This document shows, one piece after another, positions 23,860 through 33,276 of a DNA stretch of 44,273 nt; position 1 is the stretch's first letter; every line of letters begins with the position of its first letter. The translations under genes and the position numbers were made by a program. The stretch lies in the IMG/VR virus record IMGVR_UViG_3300024265_000102, positions 1-44,273 of that record; one strand, written 5' to 3'. Origin of the DNA: a virus. The notes beneath the pieces are model-generated. The model saw nothing but the letters and a program-made list of their open reading frames with translations. It was not told the DNA's origin and did no database searches.

Positions 23860-24473
23860 TGGCTTTTGAAAACATATTTATAAGAGTCCCAAACAAAATA
23901 GGGTCTATAACCCTAGACGCGGTGATAGAAGAATCTCATGGTTCCCCTGTGCGATTAACAACCAATCCCGTAGAAGAAGGGGTAGACATAACCGACCATG
24001 CTATTATTGAACCAAAAACACTGAGCATGAGAGCTGTGGTGAGTGATAACCCATTGGGTATCGCAGCATTCACCAAGATTGTAGATGATATAACGGGTTT
24101 ATTTGGCTCATCAACTTCTGAGAACAATACCAGAAGCAACCAAGCATATAGCGCTTTAGTAACTCTTCAAGAAGCTAGACAACCTCTAGAGATAATTACT
24201 TCGCTATTAGTTTATACGGATATGTTCATAACGGATATTAATACTATTAGAGACAAAGATACTTCAAAGATAGTATTCATGGACATCACATTCGAAGAAG
24301 TACTGATAACTTCTTCAGAGATTATTACTTTGTCTGAAGAAGATTTAGCTTCAGGTGCAACACAAAAGCAAGCTGCGTCTAAAACCGAGTTAGGCAGGAA
24401 AGAACCAGTAGAACCGAGTGCAGGCGCACAATCATCTGTTCTTAAAAAATTAATCAAATTTGTGGGGGGTTAA
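23859..24473 (+). CDS. Dit-like distal tail protein (baseplate)
   Basis: The protein has 204 residues. The N-terminal 150 residues (IGSITLDAVIEESHGSPVRL, EGVDITDHAIIEPKTLSMRA, LEIITSLLVYTDMFITDINT) match the Dit-like N-terminal domain of myophage baseplates. The C-terminal tail is Ser/Glu/Lys-rich. It would start the baseplate hub at the end of the tube. Confidence 0.8.
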   Translation: MAFENIFIRVPNKIGSITLDAVIEESHGSPVRLTTNPVEEGVDITDHAIIEPKTLSMRAVVSDNPLGIAAFTKIVDDITGLFGSSTSENNTRSNQAYSALVTLQEARQPLEIITSLLVYTDMFITDINTIRDKDTSKIVFMDITFEEVLITSSEIITLSEEDLASGATQKQAASKTELGRKEPVEPSAGAQSSVLKKLIKFVGG

Positions 24474-24476
24474 GTT

Positions 24477-24812
24477 ATGTTAGAAATATTATTAACTTCC
24501 GAAGCTGAGCAAATATTTTCCTCAACTCTAGATGATACCTTATTTGACTTCAGGGTGATATATAATACTAGGGCCAATGCCCCCAATGGGTTATGGGTTA
24601 TGGATATATCTATCGGGGAGACTTCTCTTATTAATGGCATGGCTCTTGTTTCAGGAGTGAGTTTAACCCAACAATATAGTGTCGGCCCAAAAAACTTATA
24701 TATTATGAATGTCGCTGGTTCTAATGAAGATGCGAACAGCACTAATTTAGGGACTGATGTTAGATTGTTCCAATTAACTGATGAGGAAGTTGCAAGTGCC
24801 TCTTCAGTTTGA
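24477..24812 (+). CDS. Baseplate plug-like protein (DUF6983 type)
   Basis: The protein has 111 residues. DDTLFDFRVIYNTRANAPNG, LWVMDISIGETSLINGMALV and LGTDVRLFQLTDEE fit the small phage baseplate plug family. It is in the standard place between Dit and the hub. The stop overlaps the next gene by about 17-32 bases depending on the start used. Confidence 0.75.
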   Translation: MLEILLTSEAEQIFSSTLDDTLFDFRVIYNTRANAPNGLWVMDISIGETSLINGMALVSGVSLTQQYSVGPKNLYIMNVAGSNEDANSTNLGTDVRLFQLTDEEVASASSV

Positions 24813-25662
24813 TAGAAAATATTCGTTAGAAATAACGTCTGGTTCAGAAACCAAGATCATTACTGATTTACGGGTAAATTTTAATATCGAAAAGAGCCTG
24901 CATAGTTACCCCAACTTAGCTGAAATATCTATCTATAACCCCAATGATGAAACAGTTTCCATGTTGAGGGATAGGTTTTCTAAAATTGTATTTAATGCTG
25001 GCTATAAAGGTAACTTACGATTAATTTTTAAAGGTGATGTACGGAATGTCTTTGACCCTAAACAAGGGGTTGACCGGATAGCTACAATTTTTGCTGGGGA
25101 CGGTGAACGCGATTGGCAGAATTCCACATTCAACAAAACGTTATCCGCCAATATAGCGATTAAACAAGTTATAACGGAAATAGCCACCACCTTTAAAGAG
25201 ACCATATTAGGAGTATTAGGAGGCGTAGATAACGAACCTGATAAATTGGAAGGTCAAACCCTGAGCGGCTCATCTAAAGATATCCTAAACATGTTAGGGG
25301 AAGATTATGGATTCCAGTGGAGCATACAAGACGGGATCTTAACAACTGTACCAGATGACGATATTCTTAAAGATAAAGAAGTGGTGTTAATAAACCCTAA
25401 TACAGGGATGATCGGTTCCCCTACTATCACTGAACTTGGGGTTAATGTTGTAACTCTACTTAATCCCGATTTATTGCCTAACCGGGGGTTTAAGGTAGAG
25501 TCAGCAGGGGCCGAAATAGGTATTGCTAATCTTCAATTTAGAGAAATAAAGCGGACAAAAGCCGAAGGGGTATACAAAGCATACCGAGTAGTTTTTAACG
25601 GAGATACACATGGCCCCAATTGGTTCTCAACAGTTGAGGGGAGAGTTATAAATGTCGGATAG
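24796..25662 (+). CDS. Baseplate hub protein (T4 gp27-like role)
   Basis: The frame can start at ATG 24781 (no ribosome-binding site) or GTG 24796, 6 bases after AGGAAG; the latter gives 288 residues. The segments TDLRVNFNIEKSLHSYPNLA, EISIYNPN, GDGERDWQNSTFNKTLSANI and SKDILNMLGEDYGFQWSIQD match the hub proteins of myophages. These form the trimeric hub that holds the spike. Confidence 0.8.
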   Translation: MPLQFDRKYSLEITSGSETKIITDLRVNFNIEKSLHSYPNLAEISIYNPNDETVSMLRDRFSKIVFNAGYKGNLRLIFKGDVRNVFDPKQGVDRIATIFAGDGERDWQNSTFNKTLSANIAIKQVITEIATTFKETILGVLGGVDNEPDKLEGQTLSGSSKDILNMLGEDYGFQWSIQDGILTTVPDDDILKDKEVVLINPNTGMIGSPTITELGVNVVTLLNPDLLPNRGFKVESAGAEIGIANLQFREIKRTKAEGVYKAYRVVFNGDTHGPNWFSTVEGRVINVG

Positions 25663-26308
25663 TATTTCAAGCTTATCACCTGACCTCAGTCTTATTATCC
25701 GGCAGGCGTTTACTAATTTAATGAAGGACGTCCATACCACTGCTCCGGGGTTAATTATATCGTTTGACCCAGTTAAACAGTCTGCAGAAGTCCAACCTCT
25801 CATAAAGAGGATATTTGTTGAAAAAGATGTAAGTGGTAATGAGATTGAAAGAGTTGAGAGTGTTGGTAAACTTATTAATGTACCAGTAGTGTTCGACAGA
25901 GGGGGCGGGTTTTGTATGACTTTCCCTGTGAACCCCGGAGACGAATGTGAAATACATTATATGGAAAGGTGTAGTGATCTTTGGAGACAACGTGGAGGGG
26001 AGCAGATCCCCAACGCTTGGAGAATGCATAGTTATTCTGATGCAATCTGCAAGGTCGGGTTATCTTCTATACCTAATGCTATAACGAATTTTGACAATGG
26101 TAATTTACAAATACGAACTGAAGACGGTACTGTGTCCTTTACGATGAAGGCCGACGGCACTCAGCGTTATGAGAACCCTAATGGCTTTGTTGAATTACAA
26201 GCAGATGGGAAATTCAATATTAACGGTATTATATTTGAAGACCACTTCCATGATCAGCCAAACGATTCTGGTGGAGACACAGAACAACCTACAGGGCCAC
26301 CACAATGA
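25652..26308 (+). CDS. Baseplate spike, Gp138 N-terminal / gpV-like
   Basis: The protein has 218 residues. An OB-fold-like N-terminus (PGLIISFDPVKQSAEVQPLI, GGGFCMTFPVNPGDECEIHY) is followed by short beta repeats (GNLQIRTEDGTVSFTMKADG, FVELQADGKFNING) and a His-rich apex (FEDHFHDQP) that may bind metal. This is the membrane-puncturing spike. It overlaps the hub gene by 11 bases and the next gene by ATGA. Confidence 0.85.
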   Translation: MSDSISSLSPDLSLIIRQAFTNLMKDVHTTAPGLIISFDPVKQSAEVQPLIKRIFVEKDVSGNEIERVESVGKLINVPVVFDRGGGFCMTFPVNPGDECEIHYMERCSDLWRQRGGEQIPNAWRMHSYSDAICKVGLSSIPNAITNFDNGNLQIRTEDGTVSFTMKADGTQRYENPNGFVELQADGKFNINGIIFEDHFHDQPNDSGGDTEQPTGPPQ

Positions 26309-26670
26309 TAGGTAGAGCATTAGATTCTAACAATGATTTAATTGTTGAAAACGGAAGTTTTAAAACGGTTGGCGATGGTGCAGAAGTTGTCCAACACGTT
26401 CGTTCTCGATTATTATTTTACAAAGAAGAATGGTTTTTAGACAAAAAAGCAGGTACACCATATTACCAAGAAGTCTTTGTCAAACCTGTAAATCTTAACA
26501 ACATTGAAAGCATTTTAAAATTAAGAATATTAGGTACTCCCGGTGTAGAAAAATTAACAGCTTTTGCTATGGTGTTTGAAGGCGGTAATAAGCGCGGGTT
26601 GAGTGTTAGTTTTTCTGCTGAAACAACATTCGGCACAATTGATAATGAGAAGGTGACGATAAATGTCTGA
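26305..26670 (+). CDS. Baseplate wedge protein, gp25/GpW-like
   Basis: The protein has 121 residues. AEVVQHVRSRLLFYKEEWFL, DKKAGTPYYQEVF and SILKLRILGTPGVEKL correspond to the gp25-like fold (EPR-type conserved helix, then short strands). It is found with gpJ and DUF2612 in the wedge of contractile systems. It overlaps the next gene by 8 bases. Confidence 0.83.
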   Translation: MIGRALDSNNDLIVENGSFKTVGDGAEVVQHVRSRLLFYKEEWFLDKKAGTPYYQEVFVKPVNLNNIESILKLRILGTPGVEKLTAFAMVFEGGNKRGLSVSFSAETTFGTIDNEKVTINV

Positions 26671-27841
26671 TTTCGGATTAACTTTAGAAGGGTTTAAGCG
26701 CAAGCGATTAGACCTACTATTGCAAGAACTAAATGATGAGATGAAAAATATATTTGGGGCTAACTTTAATGTTTCCCCTGAATCCCCCGACGGTCAAGTA
26801 AATGGTACTATATCGGAATCCAATGCTAATCTATGGGAGATAGCCGAAGATATCAATACTGCTTTTAACCCATCGAGTTCTACCGGCAATAGTTTGTCTA
26901 ACCTAGTACAGTTTAACGGCATAACCCGATTACTCGCCACTGGTTCAATCGTAGTGCTAACCATCACGGGAACCCAAGGTACATTGGTTGTTGAAGGTAG
27001 CTTGGTTAGTACTTCCGACACCAAGGTTCAGTTTTCTACTGATGCTGAGGTTACTATCCCTGTAAGCGGTTCTATTACGGTATTAGCTACCGCGAGCGTT
27101 ACGGGACCAATAGTCGCATTAGCAGGGACAATAACAGTTATCGATTCGCCTATTACAGGCTGGGTTTCTGTTACGAACGTAGCGGATGCAATATTGGGGC
27201 GGGATTTAGAAACCGATGCCGAGTTAAGGGCTAGACGAGAAGGCTCGGTCGCAAGGGATGCTCAGGCTATTGTTGACGCAGTATTCGCAGAAGTTAGCGC
27301 GGTATCCGGAGTGACTAATGTCAAGGTGTTGGAAAACGACACAGATACCGGGCCTGATACCAATGGTTTACCCGCGCATTCTATGCAAGCGATTGTAGTT
27401 GGCGGGTCAGACGCAGACATAGCCCAGGCTATATTTATTAAGAAAACATTAGGGGCTACCCCATTTGGCACAACAACCGTACCCGTCACAGACGATCAAG
27501 GTATCCCCCATGATATTTCTTTTTCAAGACCGACTACAATCCCAATATTCGTAATTGTTAATTTAACGACGTTTGCAGGATATCCCGTTGATGGCGACGC
27601 TCAAATTCAACAAGCAATTATCGATTACGCAAATGGCCTATTAGTGTCCACACGTGGGTTCTCTTTAGGTGATGACGTTATTCATTCTGAGTTATATACA
27701 CCTATTAACTCCATACCCGGCCATACGGTAGATAGTTTATTTATAAAGATCAGTTCTCCTGCTGACCAGACCGCAGATATAGCTATCTCGTTAACAGAGA
27801 TTTCTCAATTCTTAACAGCTAACATAACGGTAAACTCGTAA
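26663..27841 (+). CDS. Baseplate J-like wedge protein
   Basis: The protein has 392 residues. NVSPESPDGQVNGTISESNA, AFNPSSSTGNSLSNLVQFNG, LGRDLETDAELRARREGSVA and a C-terminal FSLGDDVIHSELYTPINSIP match the baseplate J family (Mu gp47 / P2 J, T4 gp6-like). It forms the wedge ring that triggers sheath contraction. The stop shares a base with the next ATG. Confidence 0.92.
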   Translation: MSDFGLTLEGFKRKRLDLLLQELNDEMKNIFGANFNVSPESPDGQVNGTISESNANLWEIAEDINTAFNPSSSTGNSLSNLVQFNGITRLLATGSIVVLTITGTQGTLVVEGSLVSTSDTKVQFSTDAEVTIPVSGSITVLATASVTGPIVALAGTITVIDSPITGWVSVTNVADAILGRDLETDAELRARREGSVARDAQAIVDAVFAEVSAVSGVTNVKVLENDTDTGPDTNGLPAHSMQAIVVGGSDADIAQAIFIKKTLGATPFGTTTVPVTDDQGIPHDISFSRPTTIPIFVIVNLTTFAGYPVDGDAQIQQAIIDYANGLLVSTRGFSLGDDVIHSELYTPINSIPGHTVDSLFIKISSPADQTADIAISLTEISQFLTANITVNS

Positions 27842-28545
27842 TGACCGATGTTATTAACCATAAAGAATTAGCGATAAAACGATTAGCCGTAGAATTTAGA
27901 GAATCTACTAATCTCATCGCGTACATAAAAACACTACTTGTCGAAGCTGATACACTGGAAGAGGTTTTTCAAGACCTACTTGAGAAGCGATGGATAGACA
28001 CTGCGGAAGGTGTCCAGTTAGATGTCGTTGGGGCTATCGTAGGCCAGCCGAGAATCTTGGTTGATGCAACCATCCTTTTCTATTTTGGCTTTGCAACCGC
28101 ACCTGGAGCGCAATCCTTTGGTACTTTAACTGACCCGAATGTTGGAGGGAGATTTAGAAGTAAAGATGAGCTGACTACAGGCAACCGCACATTAACTGAT
28201 GATGAGTATCGATTGTTTATACGCGCTCGGGTTATTAAGAATTCGATAACACCTACTTTACCGGCTTTACAGGACTTTTTAAAATTCTTATTTAATGTTG
28301 ACCAAGTCATAATAATCGATGGTAAAATGCATTATAATGTACAGATAGGTAGGATATTAACACTTAACGAAAAAGCGTTTTTGTTAAACACAGATTTGGT
28401 TCCTAAAGTTAAAAGTGTCGGTGCCAGTTATCAAGAATACGATTCAACTAATGCTTTTGGTTTTAAAGGGGTCCCCACGAGTCTAGGGTTTGGCTCAGTA
28501 AACGATTCGTCTATCGGCGGTAAATTTTCAACTATTATATCTTAA
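27841..28545 (+). CDS. DUF2612 baseplate protein (gp48/I-like)
   Basis: The protein has 234 residues. LVEADTLEEVFQDLLEKRWI, EGVQLDVVGAIVGQPR, FRSKDELTTG and YRLFIRARVIKNSITPTLPA fit DUF2612, the wedge tip protein that carries fibres. The C-terminal part contains FKGVPTSLGFGSVN, resembling an earlier FGFATAPGAQSFGTL, probably an internal duplication. Confidence 0.85.
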   Translation: MTDVINHKELAIKRLAVEFRESTNLIAYIKTLLVEADTLEEVFQDLLEKRWIDTAEGVQLDVVGAIVGQPRILVDATILFYFGFATAPGAQSFGTLTDPNVGGRFRSKDELTTGNRTLTDDEYRLFIRARVIKNSITPTLPALQDFLKFLFNVDQVIIIDGKMHYNVQIGRILTLNEKAFLLNTDLVPKVKSVGASYQEYDSTNAFGFKGVPTSLGFGSVNDSSIGGKFSTIIS

Positions 28546-28554
28546 AGGATTATT

Positions 28555-29649
28555 ATGACTACTAAACCTGACCTAACAAGAACATGGGCTGCGGGCGCAC
28601 CGGGCGGTAATATAGAAGACCCGGATATAACTGTACCGGGTAAATTTGATGCTGGATGGGCAGCCGAAATCCCCCCATTTGAAAACTTTAATTTCTTACA
28701 GCAATTGTTTTCTCAAGGTCTTGCTAATCTCAATGAGCAAGGTATTTTCCAATACGATGTAGTTACCGATTATCCGGTTGACGGCTTGGCAAAAGGCACT
28801 GATGGTAATACTTATAGAGTATTGATAACCAATGGCCCAGCAACATCGGTGGTTGACCCGGTAGGTGACTTGACGGATACGTGGATTCTTGCGGTCACTA
28901 ATTACGAGGATATGAAGGGTGGTAGAAAAAATCTACTTATAAACGCAGCCTTTAGAATAAATGAGCGGAATTATGTTTCCGGGACGGCCACAACTAGCGC
29001 AAATCAGTTTACGGTAGACCGTTGGCGCGTTGTAGTATCTGGGCAAAGCGTGACATTCTCAGCCCTCGGCACTGACAATACTTTAACTTGTCCTGCGGGA
29101 GGTCTTGCATCCACTGTGGAAGCGGGCGATGTTGATGGTGGCGATTATGTTATTTTTTGGGAAGGTACTGCTACGTGTACAGTAGGTGGGATAGCAAGAA
29201 ACAAAGGCGAGACGTTTACCCTAGTAGCAAACACCAATGTGATTGTTGAATTCAGAGGGGGAACATTAAAACACCCTCAACTAGAGACCGGGACTTTCAA
29301 GACCGTTTTTGAGTTTTTACGTCGCTATGTAGATTTACAAATTTGCAAGTTTTATGGTAGAAGTTATAACGGGAGTAATGCTGCGGGCCAAGTTGTAGCG
29401 ACAACTGCGGGAAGATACAGCGTATCGTTAGGGGATGGCATGCGGATAGCTCCCACCCTAACGCTAGTTGTATCTAATGGATCTGTAACTAACGCTATAG
29501 GTAGTAACCTAGCAGTAACATCACTTACGTCCACCGGCAATAGCAAAGAACACGCCAGGTTATTGGCCTCGGTGGCCTCTGGTCTCGTTGTGGGTAACGC
29601 ATCGCAGATATTGCTTGGTAATTTCTTCCTAGATTCGGAGCTTGTGTAA
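28555..29649 (+). CDS. Tail fibre protein
   Basis: The protein has 364 residues, with AAAGGA upstream. The N-terminus (TWAAGAPGGNIEDP, AGWAAEIPPFENFNFLQQLF) is the attachment module found in fibres that follow DUF2612. RKNLLINAAFRINERNYVSG and QFTVDRWRVV begin a receptor-binding beta domain, with WEGTATCTVGGIARNKGETF and a C-terminal domain for host recognition. It probably determines the host range. Confidence 0.85.
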   Translation: MTTKPDLTRTWAAGAPGGNIEDPDITVPGKFDAGWAAEIPPFENFNFLQQLFSQGLANLNEQGIFQYDVVTDYPVDGLAKGTDGNTYRVLITNGPATSVVDPVGDLTDTWILAVTNYEDMKGGRKNLLINAAFRINERNYVSGTATTSANQFTVDRWRVVVSGQSVTFSALGTDNTLTCPAGGLASTVEAGDVDGGDYVIFWEGTATCTVGGIARNKGETFTLVANTNVIVEFRGGTLKHPQLETGTFKTVFEFLRRYVDLQICKFYGRSYNGSNAAGQVVATTAGRYSVSLGDGMRIAPTLTLVVSNGSVTNAIGSNLAVTSLTSTGNSKEHARLLASVASGLVVGNASQILLGNFFLDSELV

Positions 29650-29650
29650 C

Positions 29651-30100
29651 ATGAAAAAATATTATGAAGATGAGTTTGGCGGGTTGTCGTGCGATGCGTT
29701 TTATGGTGCTGTAGAGGGCTCCTACCTATATTTGGCTGCGTTAGCAGAAGTCGAAAACGGTAAGGCGGAAATCACAATATACTCTCCCCCAATCCCGTCC
29801 CCGGGAAAAATCCGAGACTTAGCGCTATCTGGTTTGGCACATGACTTTGGCGACGGTCGTTTAATGCAGACCCGTCCCAGGGATGAATTCAATATACGGA
29901 ATGCTATTGAGGTAATGCAGGCCACTAACACATCCTCCATAAAATGGAGGATGGCGGACAATTATGCATACCCTATAACTCTGGAGGAGTTAAAGGATGC
30001 CTTCGCTTCTGGCCAGTTAAAAGCGATGGTTTTATGGGGTGTGTTTAACGAGTCAACACAAGATGGGCTAAGTATAGTTAGCGCTGAGGTTTCGGAGTGA
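29651..30100 (+). CDS. Probable tail fibre-associated or assembly protein
   Basis: The protein has 149 residues from ATG 29651, 1 base after the fibre stop. GGLSCDAFYGAVEGSYLYLA and the C-terminal YPITLEELKDAFASGQLKAM look like a small alpha/beta protein. Position suggests a fibre chaperone, but no clear family motif is seen. The stop overlaps a GTG start (GTGA). Confidence 0.5.
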   Translation: MKKYYEDEFGGLSCDAFYGAVEGSYLYLAALAEVENGKAEITIYSPPIPSPGKIRDLALSGLAHDFGDGRLMQTRPRDEFNIRNAIEVMQATNTSSIKWRMADNYAYPITLEELKDAFASGQLKAMVLWGVFNESTQDGLSIVSAEVSE

Positions 30101-30666
30101 GCTTGGTAGCTCTTACGTTGCTATGTGCTCTATGTGCCCTATGTGCCCGGCTTGTTGGTTCCGATAGAGGCCCCGGTGCATTTGTAGAAGCATCTGTATG
30201 GGGTGGCGCGATATACGGTCTCGGTTATTTCACCGGGTCGGAAGCGTTTAACGTTTGGTTTCTGGTCGCATCTTGCGTTGCGGTTTGGCTGGGCGAGATG
30301 CCCGGATTAGGGAATGTCGTAGGGGCTTGTATTCACCACAAAGAGATGAATCCAGACCATGCTAAGTGGTGGCAGTTTAACGACAGGTTAAAAAATGACA
30401 AATGGCTAGCGGCTTGCCTCAGGGGTTTGATTTACGGGGCACCAATAGGCGTTCTAAACCCAGCGGCATTCATGGCGTTAACTATAGCCTTCCCTTTGTC
30501 TTTATGGTTAGCAAGTACAAAATTTATCAGTGATGATAAAGAATGGGTGTTATCTAAGTATACTCCACATTGGTTTATTTCTACCAAGAAACCTCGTTGG
30601 GATAAAAGTGAAGTGATTAAAGGTTTATTGTCGGGAATATTAATGGTGATATTCTCTTATTTATGA
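30097..30666 (+). CDS. Integral membrane protein, function unknown
   Basis: The protein has 189 residues from GTG 30097. About four hydrophobic segments are visible: LVALTLLCALCALCARL, VWGGAIYGLGYF with FNVWFLVASCVAVWLG, GAPIGVLNPAAFMALTIAF and VIKGLLSGILMVIFSYL. It contains CALCAL repeats. It sits between fibre and lysis genes and could be a lysis accessory or superinfection-exclusion protein. Family not recognised. Confidence 0.6.
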   Translation: MSLVALTLLCALCALCARLVGSDRGPGAFVEASVWGGAIYGLGYFTGSEAFNVWFLVASCVAVWLGEMPGLGNVVGACIHHKEMNPDHAKWWQFNDRLKNDKWLAACLRGLIYGAPIGVLNPAAFMALTIAFPLSLWLASTKFISDDKEWVLSKYTPHWFISTKKPRWDKSEVIKGLLSGILMVIFSYL

Positions 30667-31052
30667 GCACTACTATGAAAAAAGAAAAATGCAACAAAGA
30701 AAAAACCAAATTAACATTAGGTCAGAAACAGCGTGTGTTCACATTGAACATCGCCAAGCTGATTACCTTCGCCTACGAACAGGGTTATGAATTAACACTG
30801 GGGGACGCTTATCGAGACCCGCGTGTATTCGGTGCCCTAGGCGAACGTAAAGGTTACGGGCAAGCCGGTTCTAATCATAAACAGCGCTTAGCTCAGGATC
30901 TTAATCTTTTCAAGGGTGGTAAATACTTACAAGAAACGGAAGACCATAAACCATTGGGTGAGCACTGGGAATCTCTGCATGAAGAAAATAGTTGGGGCGG
31001 TCATTTCAACGATGGCAACCATTACAGTATGACACATAACGGCCATCGCTAG
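30663..31052 (+). CDS. Endolysin, M15-type L-Ala-D-Glu / D-Ala peptidase
   Basis: The protein has 129 residues. SNHKQRLAQDLNLF (zinc His72 and Asp79) and GNHYS (His120), with HWESLHEENSWGGHF between, match peptidase M15 endolysins. It cleaves peptide stems of peptidoglycan. There is no signal peptide, so release depends on the holin encoded immediately downstream. The overlap with the membrane protein is ATGA. Confidence 0.88.
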   Translation: MSTTMKKEKCNKEKTKLTLGQKQRVFTLNIAKLITFAYEQGYELTLGDAYRDPRVFGALGERKGYGQAGSNHKQRLAQDLNLFKGGKYLQETEDHKPLGEHWESLHEENSWGGHFNDGNHYSMTHNGHR

Positions 31053-31061
31053 GAGGGTATT

Positions 31062-31508
31062 ATGAGCTTTGACCCATTAAGTGCTGCGTTTGATTTAGGA
31101 AAAACCCTTATAAGTACTATCTGGCCAGACCCTGTTAAGCAAGCGCAAGAGTTAAGATTGCTTGAAGAATTAAAGCAAAAAGGTAGTCTTGCTGAACTAC
31201 AAGCCCATGTAACTTTATTGCAAGGCCAGATGGCTATCAATGCTAAAGAGGCTGAGCACAAATCGGTGTTCGTAGCCGGGTGGAGACCTTTTGTAGGATG
31301 GGTAGGGGGGTTTTCTCTAGCGTATGTTTCTATCATAGAACCATTGATGCGATTCATCGCTACAATGACAGGCTATACCGGGGACTTCCCAATTATAGAT
31401 ACTACATTAAACATGCAGATATTAATGGGCATGTTAGGTATTGCAGGTATGCGTAGTTATGATAAGAAGCAGAAAACTCAAACAGATAATGTCAATAGGG
31501 CTAAATAA
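31062..31508 (+). CDS. Holin with three transmembrane segments (GTA holin-like)
   Basis: The protein has 148 residues and AGGAGGG before the ATG. After an amphipathic N-terminus, AGWRPFVGWVGGFSLAYVSI is the signature of 3-TM holins of the gene-transfer-agent type, followed by further hydrophobic helices (NMQILMGMLGIAGMRSYDKK). It forms the lesion that releases the endolysin. Its stop overlaps the convergent helicase gene by 8 bases. Confidence 0.85.
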   Translation: MSFDPLSAAFDLGKTLISTIWPDPVKQAQELRLLEELKQKGSLAELQAHVTLLQGQMAINAKEAEHKSVFVAGWRPFVGWVGGFSLAYVSIIEPLMRFIATMTGYTGDFPIIDTTLNMQILMGMLGIAGMRSYDKKQKTQTDNVNRAK

Positions 31509-32931
31509 GATCTAGACGATACTGTTTAAGAGCGTCCCTGAGGTCTTGTTGTTGCGTAGTGCGTTCGCCTAATCGTGACAACATGGCCTCATCAATTGTC
31601 CCTTTACCGATCAAATGGTGTATTCTAACCGCCCCCTTAACACCCTGACGATATATCCTAGCATTGAATTGCAAATACTCCTCCAGATTCCAAGTAAGGC
31701 TAAACCAACATATGTCATTCCCACTGGCTTGTAAATTTAACCCATGAGCCATACTTGTGGGGTGGCCTAATAATATCTGGATTTTCCCGGCGTTCCAGTC
31801 GCTTACAATACGTTCTGTCTGTTTTGGTGTAACCCCACTGCCGATAAAAGGGACGTCCCCTAGGAGCTCTTTCAGGGCGGCTAAGTCATGTTTATAATGG
31901 TACGCTATTAAAAGGGGCTTACCATTCAGCTCATCTATTAAATCTTGTAATGCTTGGGTCTTCGCTTTGTGTACATGTAATGTTTTACGGTTACGTCTGA
32001 ATGCTCGTTCTTCGTCTTCATTCAACTCCTCAGGGATATCTTCGTAAACTTTACCATTGGATATCTGGTGACACTTCATACCTACTTGAGCGGCCTGATC
32101 AGCCGATGCTTCCATATCATCCAATTGCAAGAAGAACTCTTTTTCCATTTGCTTATAATGTTTGAACGCTTTGGTGGGCAATTCTACAGCAATGTTATTA
32201 TACGTTATAGGAGGCATATCTAGATAGTCTTCGGAGGACATCTCTAACACTAGGGGGGCTATTGCATCATGAATCGCTTCTTCGCAGAAATCTTTTAGAT
32301 ACCAATTGTATTTATTCCAATCATCGGTTTGGAAATACTTTTGTCTAAACTTGTAGTAGTTGTGTCCAAGGGCTTGACCTTCGTCCAGTATGTAGATTTG
32401 AGACCACAAGTCTAATAACCCTTTTGGGGCCGGAGTACCTGTCATTATGTGCCGTCGCTTAAATAACGGTAAGATATCAACAACTAATTGCAATCTAGTT
32501 GATTCATGACTTTTAAACTTGGTACTTTCATCAATCCATAAAACATCAAAGGGGGGTTTCTTACCAGCTTGTAACCCTGTTAATAATTCTTGATGCAACC
32601 ATTTAAGGTTTTCAGGGTTGATTATATAGATGTCTTTTTGTTCACCCCATAACGTGCCCCTATTATCTCCATGGAGAATAGTATGGGATAGACAATGGAA
32701 GTTAGACCATTTTTGCATTTCTGCAGGCCATACTGAATAGCACACCCTCAAGGGTGCAATGAGCAAGACCCCTCGCATTTGATTAGCGTATTTTAATATT
32801 TTAATAGTGGCTAAACTAATAGCGGTCTTACCTAAGCCGGGGTCTTGAAATAACCCTGAACATAGATTGGACAATAAGAATGAGACCCCTGTCCGTTGAT
32901 AATTATGAGGTTTCCATATTTTAGAAATCAT
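31501..32931 (-). CDS. SNF2/DEAD-type superfamily 2 helicase
   Basis: The protein has 476 residues. Motif I is DPGLGKT (30-36), motif II DES (134-136, a variant of DEAH), motif III TGTPAPKG, and the C-terminal RecA domain has LLGHPTSMAHGLNLQ and QFNARIYRQG (motif VI). Such helicases occur in phage replication modules beside VRR-NUC nucleases. It probably remodels replication forks or recombination intermediates. It converges on the holin gene and overlaps it by 8 bases with no visible terminator between. Confidence 0.92.
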   Translation of the reverse strand: MISKIWKPHNYQRTGVSFLLSNLCSGLFQDPGLGKTAISLATIKILKYANQMRGVLLIAPLRVCYSVWPAEMQKWSNFHCLSHTILHGDNRGTLWGEQKDIYIINPENLKWLHQELLTGLQAGKKPPFDVLWIDESTKFKSHESTRLQLVVDILPLFKRRHIMTGTPAPKGLLDLWSQIYILDEGQALGHNYYKFRQKYFQTDDWNKYNWYLKDFCEEAIHDAIAPLVLEMSSEDYLDMPPITYNNIAVELPTKAFKHYKQMEKEFFLQLDDMEASADQAAQVGMKCHQISNGKVYEDIPEELNEDEERAFRRNRKTLHVHKAKTQALQDLIDELNGKPLLIAYHYKHDLAALKELLGDVPFIGSGVTPKQTERIVSDWNAGKIQILLGHPTSMAHGLNLQASGNDICWFSLTWNLEEYLQFNARIYRQGVKGAVRIHHLIGKGTIDEAMLSRLGERTTQQQDLRDALKQYRLDLI

Positions 32932-33265
32932 TATCTAAGAACTCAGTTAATATCTTTTCAGCTTGGCCTTTTTGGTCACACACGTAGTATTCAAAACTAA
33001 ATGACTCTAATAGGATTTGGACTAACTTTTGCGAGGGGGATTGCTTTTTACCATCTCGTTTGAATTCTATAAAGAATATTCGTCCGCCGGGACACAATAT
33101 GGTACGGTCTGGGAACCCTTTCTTGTTAAGAAAGATTAGCTTTAATGCTTTACATCCACATCTTTTAGCGTATTTAACAAAAGGGTTTTCTATATCTATT
33201 TCTTGTACTTCAGCTTTTTTAGCTATTGTTTTTAGTGCGCGGGATAGGAATTCTTGAGAGGACAT
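32921..33265 (-). CDS. VRR-NUC domain nuclease
   Basis: The protein has 114 residues. The C-terminal core GFPDRTILCPGGRIFFIEFK holds the PD-(D/E)XK residues (PDR, EFK), preceded by a conserved Cys/Lys region and followed by SQKLVQILLESFSFEYYV. Stand-alone VRR-NUC proteins act as structure-specific or Holliday-junction endonucleases. It overlaps the SNF2 gene by 11 bases, as in many phages. No clear ribosome-binding site is present; an RNA hairpin lies just upstream. Confidence 0.88.
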   Translation of the reverse strand: MSSQEFLSRALKTIAKKAEVQEIDIENPFVKYAKRCGCKALKLIFLNKKGFPDRTILCPGGRIFFIEFKRDGKKQSPSQKLVQILLESFSFEYYVCDQKGQAEKILTEFLDNDF

Positions 33266-33276
33266 GATAGTGAGAA

